From Doris montereyensis (Eukaryota; Mollusca; Gastropoda; Nudibranchia; Dorididae): 64,000 nucleotides of DNA. The stretch covers positions 33,501-97,500 of the forward strand of contig JAXRKP010001334.1 of the NCBI GenBank assembly GCA_037039925.1, in the 5' to 3' direction. The translations under genes were made by a program, and so were the position numbers. Below are positions 58,901-64,000 of the stretch, one piece after another (the stretch's first letter is position 1; each line of letters begins with the position of its first letter). The notes under the pieces were generated by a model. The model was not told the DNA's origin, did no database searches, and worked only from the letters and a program-made list of their open reading frames with translations.

Positions 58901-60231
58901 ATCTGTGTATTATTTCAAGAAAGATAGTTTAATGAACAATATAATTATAATACAAGGAAGAAAGTGGATGAACATTTAGCACCGTGAACACAACCGGTCA
59001 GATCAGCTTCCTGACGTACACACCAAAAGTAACCAATACACAATATAAGGCCTGTATGTGGTGAGATGGCATAGCTAAACATTATGAAGGCAATTTTCTT
59101 TTCATGAACATTGAAAGAAAACACGGTTAACAGTTTGTAAGTGTGTGTGTGTGTGTATGTGTGTATGTGTGTGTGTGTGTGTGTGCAGGATGCAGAAAAT
59201 ATACACGAGAAGTCATGTGCCAATAGAGTTAATTTTTATGGGCTGTAAGTTGATCAGATATCAGACAAACATAAATCTTGGAATTTTTTTATTTCTGAGA
59301 TTAACAGAGAAACAATTATCATGGGAATAAGGGAAACAACTGGCATAAAATAACAAACACAAGAAATGGAGGATTCCCAGATTCGTGTCATGGCATGAAA
59401 GCCTATCTAGGAGGGTTTGGTGTCAATCATAAGCCACCATGCGCAACATGAACAATCACAGGATCTCATAAAATCTAAACATGCACACAGGCTTGCTGGT
59501 TGTCAAATTGTAATTTGACTTTTAACTTTGTTAATGTGACATAACATTCTCTCCTCTCCCTACACCTAAATATATAAACTTGACTAATGATTGCTGCTTG
59601 TAAACAAATACACTATGTCATAGCTGCCAATCTTTTCAAACCGAAAAACAAACTCTGACCAGCACAAACTAATTCTAACTTGCATGATTGACACCCCATA
59701 ATATTCCTGAAAACATTGGTAATTGAACAAGAATTAACCTCCTTTAAAGTCGTTAAAAAAAAAATTCTGCCGATCGCTGGCCTTTCTGGTGAAGTATGAC
59801 AGTAGTTTTGCAAACTCAAAATGGTGTCTCCGTCGTACCGTACATTCAACCCAATCTCTCGGAATCTCTGTCGTTGACTTTGGGTTTCTTTAAACAAGAA
59901 TTACAGTTAACCCTCATAGTATTTTTCAAGATAAATACAGACTTAGATCTACAAACTCAAAGGCCAAAAAAAAAAAGAAGTAAAAACGGTGTTCATGTAC
60001 TACTTGGCAGTTGCAGCAACAAAGAAATACTTAATAAATGTTTTTATAGGCTATTTGGCAGCTTCCTATTTCAAGAGGATGGACACATAAATTTGACGTC
60101 ACGTAAATAGTATCTAGACTCCACCTTCATGTATTTACCTAAGAGACTGTCCAACTAAGAGGATAAAATGTTGTCTGCCGAGGACCGATCTCTTTGGTGG
60201 AAACCACTGTATTATACAAATACAATTATAA

Positions 60232-60232
<1 letters not shown>
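54151..60232. other. Long AT-rich stretch, possible 3' flank of the minus-strand gene
   Basis: Roughly 6 kb with hardly any recognisable SINE or LINE copy. It holds (AC)n at 55905-55944, a 14-bp repeat TAGCTGTAAACAAA x5 at 56488-56555, (TA)n at 57359-57380 and (GT)n at 59139-59186. Stretches 55020-55320 and 59620-59900 share sequence in the same orientation (CATAGCTGCCAACCTT / CATAGCTGCCAATCTT; TTTCTGGTGAA...AACTCA), a diverged dispersed repeat. No exon was recognised. Confidence 0.45.
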
Positions 60233-60314
<82 letters not shown>

Positions 60315-60340
60315 ATCTATCTCTTTCTCTCTCTTTCTCT
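60233..60340. repeat. (CT)n microsatellite
   Basis: About 40 CT steps followed by CTATCTATCTCTTTCTC. Confidence 0.97.
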
Positions 60341-60499
60341 CATCCCAGAATGTCTTGGTTGGTTAACATGGAAAATTAAACTTTTTGAAAGATGACAAAG
60401 TTTGGAGACAAGAGAGTGGATAATGTCTAAACTGGTCATAGCAGGATGGAAAGGTTTCAAAGGAGGATATTACAGTTGCAGCTTTCATTTTAGCGAGTG

Positions 60500-60800
60500 G
60501 GCGACTCAGTGATCCAGAGGCAAGGTGTCGGCCTTTCTACCACCCAGCAGGTTGAAAATTTTCTCAAGATATTCCAGTAAAATCCATCTTCCTGGCTGAG
60601 GTTGGTAGATCAACACCTGGTCCCATCGGATATGTATAATAAAAAGGAGGTCCAATATGTAGATCACACCACTTTGCACAATTTAAAGATCATTTGGCTT
60701 TTTTTACACTAGACCGAGCAAAATTAGAAATCCTACCAAAGTCCACGAGATCACCTTAGTTAGGGATGTGGGTAAAATCAAAATCTATTTAAAATCATAA
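60500..60800 (+). repeat. SINE-B copy
   Basis: GACTCAGTGATCCAGAGGCA, GCAGGTTGAAAATTTTCTCA, GGTAGATCAACACCTGGTCC and GAGATCACCTTAGTTAGGGA. It shows the uninterrupted sequence at the point where the copy at 4671 is split. Confidence 0.85.
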
Positions 60801-61324
60801 TTTTTCAGTTAAGGTTTAAAGTCAGAAAAAAGAACGTCAGTAAAGTGATAAAAATATTTACATGATGAAGTGTTTTGATGTTGACAGAACCATAACATGT
60901 TGCCTGGAAGAAATGATCCGTTTGCTTTAAACAGTGAAATAAGGCTAATATTGTAGTAATGCTCTGTCTTTTTGCTGAATGACAATTACAATATCATATA
61001 TAAATAAAAGAAGATAAAAATAAAAAACACTATTTTTACCCTCCAGCTGCCAACAGTGTTACGGTAACGTCTTAAACATACTAAATGGCTTGATGCACGA
61101 GTTTTTCATCTGGCAAAGATATTCCGTTTCAGCTCATAGGTGGTTCTATCATTAAAATATCACAGTAGAAAAAAACCCAAAGGAAGAGAAAAATTAAAAT
61201 GAAATAAGGAAATTTTTTAAAAAAAAGAAAAACAAATAAGTCACAATCGTTGGTCATGAGATTCAGAAACACGATTTCATTCAGACAATGAATAGCTTGA
61301 CGCAAATAGCCATAATAATAATAA

Positions 61325-61391
<67 letters not shown>

Positions 61392-61397
61392 TAAAAA

Positions 61398-61434
<37 letters not shown>

Positions 61435-63354
61435 GCAATAATAATAATAATGAAAATGTCCTCACAAATTTTAACCAAATCCGGTGAAACTGAAAATGTC
61501 CTCACACAAATTTTACCAAAAGTGAGAGTTGATTAACTACAGAAATGATCTCCTTAACAGCGATCAATCTCATGAGGACAAATTAAACCATTATTAGCCA
61601 TTACACATTTTACTAGAGCGTATAACTGTCTAAGAACATCACTATTCATCAAGCTTATGTACAATCTGTCTGCTTAGATACAACCTTCAGCTAAAACATT
61701 ATGCCTCTCTTTTAAGCTACTAACATCTGTGAAAATGCAACAAAATAAAAATTAAAAAATTAATAAAAGAAGAAATTGAATTATTTGCTCGCTTCATTTT
61801 CTTTTCTTCATATTCAAATTAAATGCTTTTAGACTTTATATCACTTATTATTCAAACTTGATTTTGTATATGTAAGCATTCCAGATATCTTTCCCCAGGT
61901 ATATTTAAACGTCAGTTTTTAACAGTTAGTATTTATTACCTATATGACCTACTTGCTTGACTTACTTTCAGTGTTAAGAAATAACCAGTCTGATACCGCC
62001 TTGCAGTTATTGTCCTTGGATTACGCTGAGTCTCTCTAGTCTCTCACAATTTAAAAATGATTTACTGAATAGTAATCTACAGAAAGTGAAAACTTCACTT
62101 GCAGACAAATGTCATCAGATGATGAGCAAGTATGATTACAATTGTGATTATTGCACAATTTTGTATAGTCCCTGCTTCTTGTTCATTGTTTAATTTGAAA
62201 TGTTATGTCCTTTTCCTGTCTCTCCAAGTGGAATATTCTTTTTTATTAACTCTTCTTCTTCTTCTTCTTAATAAAATGGTCACATGACATTTGTCAGTTG
62301 CCCCAAAGCTGTTCACCGATCTTGTGTCTTTGTTTTGAGATTTGTTTGCAGCAATAGTATTACAGAATATAAAAAGAATCAAATTCTGATATTTTGATTT
62401 GTAGTTCAGGGGAAACTGCGAGTCATTATGCCTGATAATTAATCTTGTTCTCAGACTAAAAAGTTAAGTGAAAGAAATCCTGAAGACGAACATGAAGGAT
62501 AATAATTTGATTGCTGTATAATAATAATAATATTCTGTTCACTAAAATCTACAAGTTTCAAAAGAGCTAAGTCTCTCATACATTTATCGTAAAATTATTA
62601 TGTGAGTTAATTTGATTAGTTCAAGATCTATGAACTGTTTAGAAATATTTTGATTTATAAAAAGCATTACATGTAGATCTAGATCTATCTCATTCAAATC
62701 TATTTAGATCATCAAATTAAAATTGTGAGCCAATATGATTTAATAATATAGGGATTGTGTAAAAGGAAAATTTTAAAATGAAAAAAAAAGAAGGAAAATT
62801 CAAATCTTTACAAAATACAAGTGAGATCAGGTTGAACTGTTTTTACATCTGATTACCCGATTTATTTACAAAACTGTTGGCTTACATTTCAACGGATGGG
62901 CTGTCAAAGTTTGTTAAACCAACCTGGAAGTACGGTACACATACACATACAGATACGGTATTGCAAAGTGCAATGTGTGGTTTCAATCACTTTAAATTTA
63001 AATGACAAGACATATTTTTATACATATAATATAACATGTGTGTAATTTTGGAAAATTATTTGGAAAAGTTTAAGGAATAGTTTAACAATCATGTCTTGGG
63101 TTTTTGTAGTGTTTTTGTTGTTGTTGTTATTGTTGTTGCTGCTACTTTTTTAAAGAAATATAACATTAGTTTGTTTCTATTTGTTTTTGGGGTTTTTCTT
63201 CTGTTCTTCTTTGTTTTTAATTAAATTAATGAGACAGTGCAAATTACAATCAACTTTAAAGATCATACATCATTATGGAACCAATGTAAATGTATGTCTA
63301 AAGTGAATGGTAATCATGGACAGAAGTTATATAATAAGACGGGTGGGGATTTTC
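60801..63354. other. AT-rich flank, possible 3' UTR of the minus-strand gene
   Basis: Contains (AAT)n at 61311-61452 and (GTT)n near 63115-63137, and no SINE. On the minus strand this is downstream of the stop at 63355. Several TTTATT (minus AATAAA) motifs exist but none can be singled out as the poly(A) signal. Confidence 0.4.
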
Positions 63355-63621
63355 TCAAACATCCGTTTCGTCCAAGTCAAATTCCATAGAGTTACTCTCC
63401 TTGACGTGATACAGACGGCCTGTGTCTCTGATCTGATGGCTGGCAATGTTTAGCAGCATGGACTCCTGTAGCTTGACCTGTCGCTCTATTTCGTCCACGG
63501 TGCGGTAGAAGTCAAAGTGGTCGGCGCGTTCTCTCAGCCGGATGGTGTGGTCAATCTCAATGATGTTTTTACCTCGAAGGGACATAATCGGGGCTGAGTT
63601 CTTTGCAAGGATTTTACCCAC
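63355..63621 (-). CDS. Terminal coding exon of an unidentified minus-strand gene
   Basis: Minus-strand acceptor TTTCTGCCAG is followed by 88 codons in phase 0 and a TGA. It encodes AKNSAPIMSLRGKNIIEIDH, TIRLRERADHFDFYRTVDEI, ERQVKLQESMLLNIASHQIR and an acidic end MEFDLDETDV. Soluble, charged and likely helical, with no membrane segment. GC-rich codon use against an AT-rich background and an open frame with no indel support a real exon. It reads like the cytoplasmic C-terminus of a larger protein, but I do not recognise the family. Upstream exons lie beyond 64000. Confidence 0.8.
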   Translation of the reverse strand: MGKILAKNSAPIMSLRGKNIIEIDHTIRLRERADHFDFYRTVDEIERQVKLQESMLLNIASHQIRDTGRLYHVKESNSMEFDLDETDV

Positions 63622-63814
63622 CTGGCAGAAAGGAATTTAAGAATATATCAATTAAATGTTGAGACATTAAGCTGAAAAAAACTGCTTATAGAAAACACAT
63701 TTGAGAAAAAAATTAAAATGCATAATTTTGTTTTTAATTCACTGATGAAACTTAAGAAAAGCTAAATGAATACACAATCAGCTAAAAAAAATTGTTTTTG
63801 GACTTATTACGCAT
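63622..63814 (-). other. Intron of the minus-strand gene
   Basis: AT-rich sequence upstream of the exon acceptor, without visible features. Confidence 0.6.
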
Positions 63815-64000
63815 AGTTAGCTCGGTTGATAGCATGCTTTCTTTTCATGGCGAGGCAATGAGTGCCAACGTAGAGGTCACTGGTTCAATCCCCATGGTGG
63901 CCAGGATTTTGTTTTGTCTATTCCTTGTAATTGTCTCATCTTTGTTCTTATGAGACTTTAATATTATTAAATGTTATTTCCTTGTATTTGTCTCATCTTT
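63815..64000 (+). repeat. SINE-E copy, cut by the window edge
   Basis: GTTAGCTCGGTTGATAGCAT, TTTTCATGGCGAGGCAATGA, GGTTCAATCCCCATGGTGGC and TCTATTCCTTGTAATTGTCT match the foldback copies at 38142-38511. Confidence 0.85.

Overview
The window is eukaryotic nuclear DNA, most likely from a lophotrochozoan and probably a gastropod mollusc. It has short exons with GT-AG introns of 0.3-5 kb, several tRNA-headed SINE families, remnants of at least four non-LTR retrotransposon lineages, long minisatellites and very long (CT)n, (TTC)n and (GA)n tracts. The phylum is an inference from repeat style and exon similarity. No prokaryotic, organellar, CRISPR or rRNA feature was seen.

The main gene is an ABC transporter of the ABCC/MRP1 type on the + strand (46-34511). 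Nineteen exons can be placed: the end of TMD1 (46-3848), the linker into NBD1 (4153-5600), NBD1 (about 5534-13092), TMD2 (18410-26531) and NBD2 (28088-34511). TMD0 and the first part of TMD1 lie left of the window. The exons join to about 987 codons. Splice sites and phases agree throughout except where noted. The first seven exons are clean. From exon 8 on, most exons carry one- or two-base indels, mostly in homopolymers, that break the literal reading frame. Splice sites and conserved motifs are kept, so I read these as consensus errors rather than pseudogene decay, but the sequence alone cannot prove that. The acidic linker expected between NBD1 and TMD2 was not found. The 5' end of exon 9 is overwritten by a SINE-derived tandem array, and a decayed second copy of exon 9 lies 1.2 kb downstream.

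From 34.5 to 53 kb the window is intergenic and packed with SINEs, LINE 3' ends, minisatellites of 12-94 bp units and microsatellites. An orphan piece of an ABCC TMD1 exon lies on the minus strand at 45994-46069, next to one arm of an inverted repeat. From 53 to 63.35 kb the DNA is AT-rich and nearly free of recognisable SINEs. It leads into the terminal coding exon of an unidentified minus-strand gene (63355-63621) whose other exons lie beyond the right edge.

I name SINE families A-G here only for cross-reference. They were defined by comparing copies within this window. A, D and F share one tRNA-like head; B, C and E have other heads; G has a possible tRNA-Leu/Ser-like head. I found no convincing new biological system. 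The most interesting items are the SINE-tail-derived satellite, the TSD-flanked SINE foldback, a 350-bp insertion of unknown type that splits a SINE, and the displaced ABCC exon.
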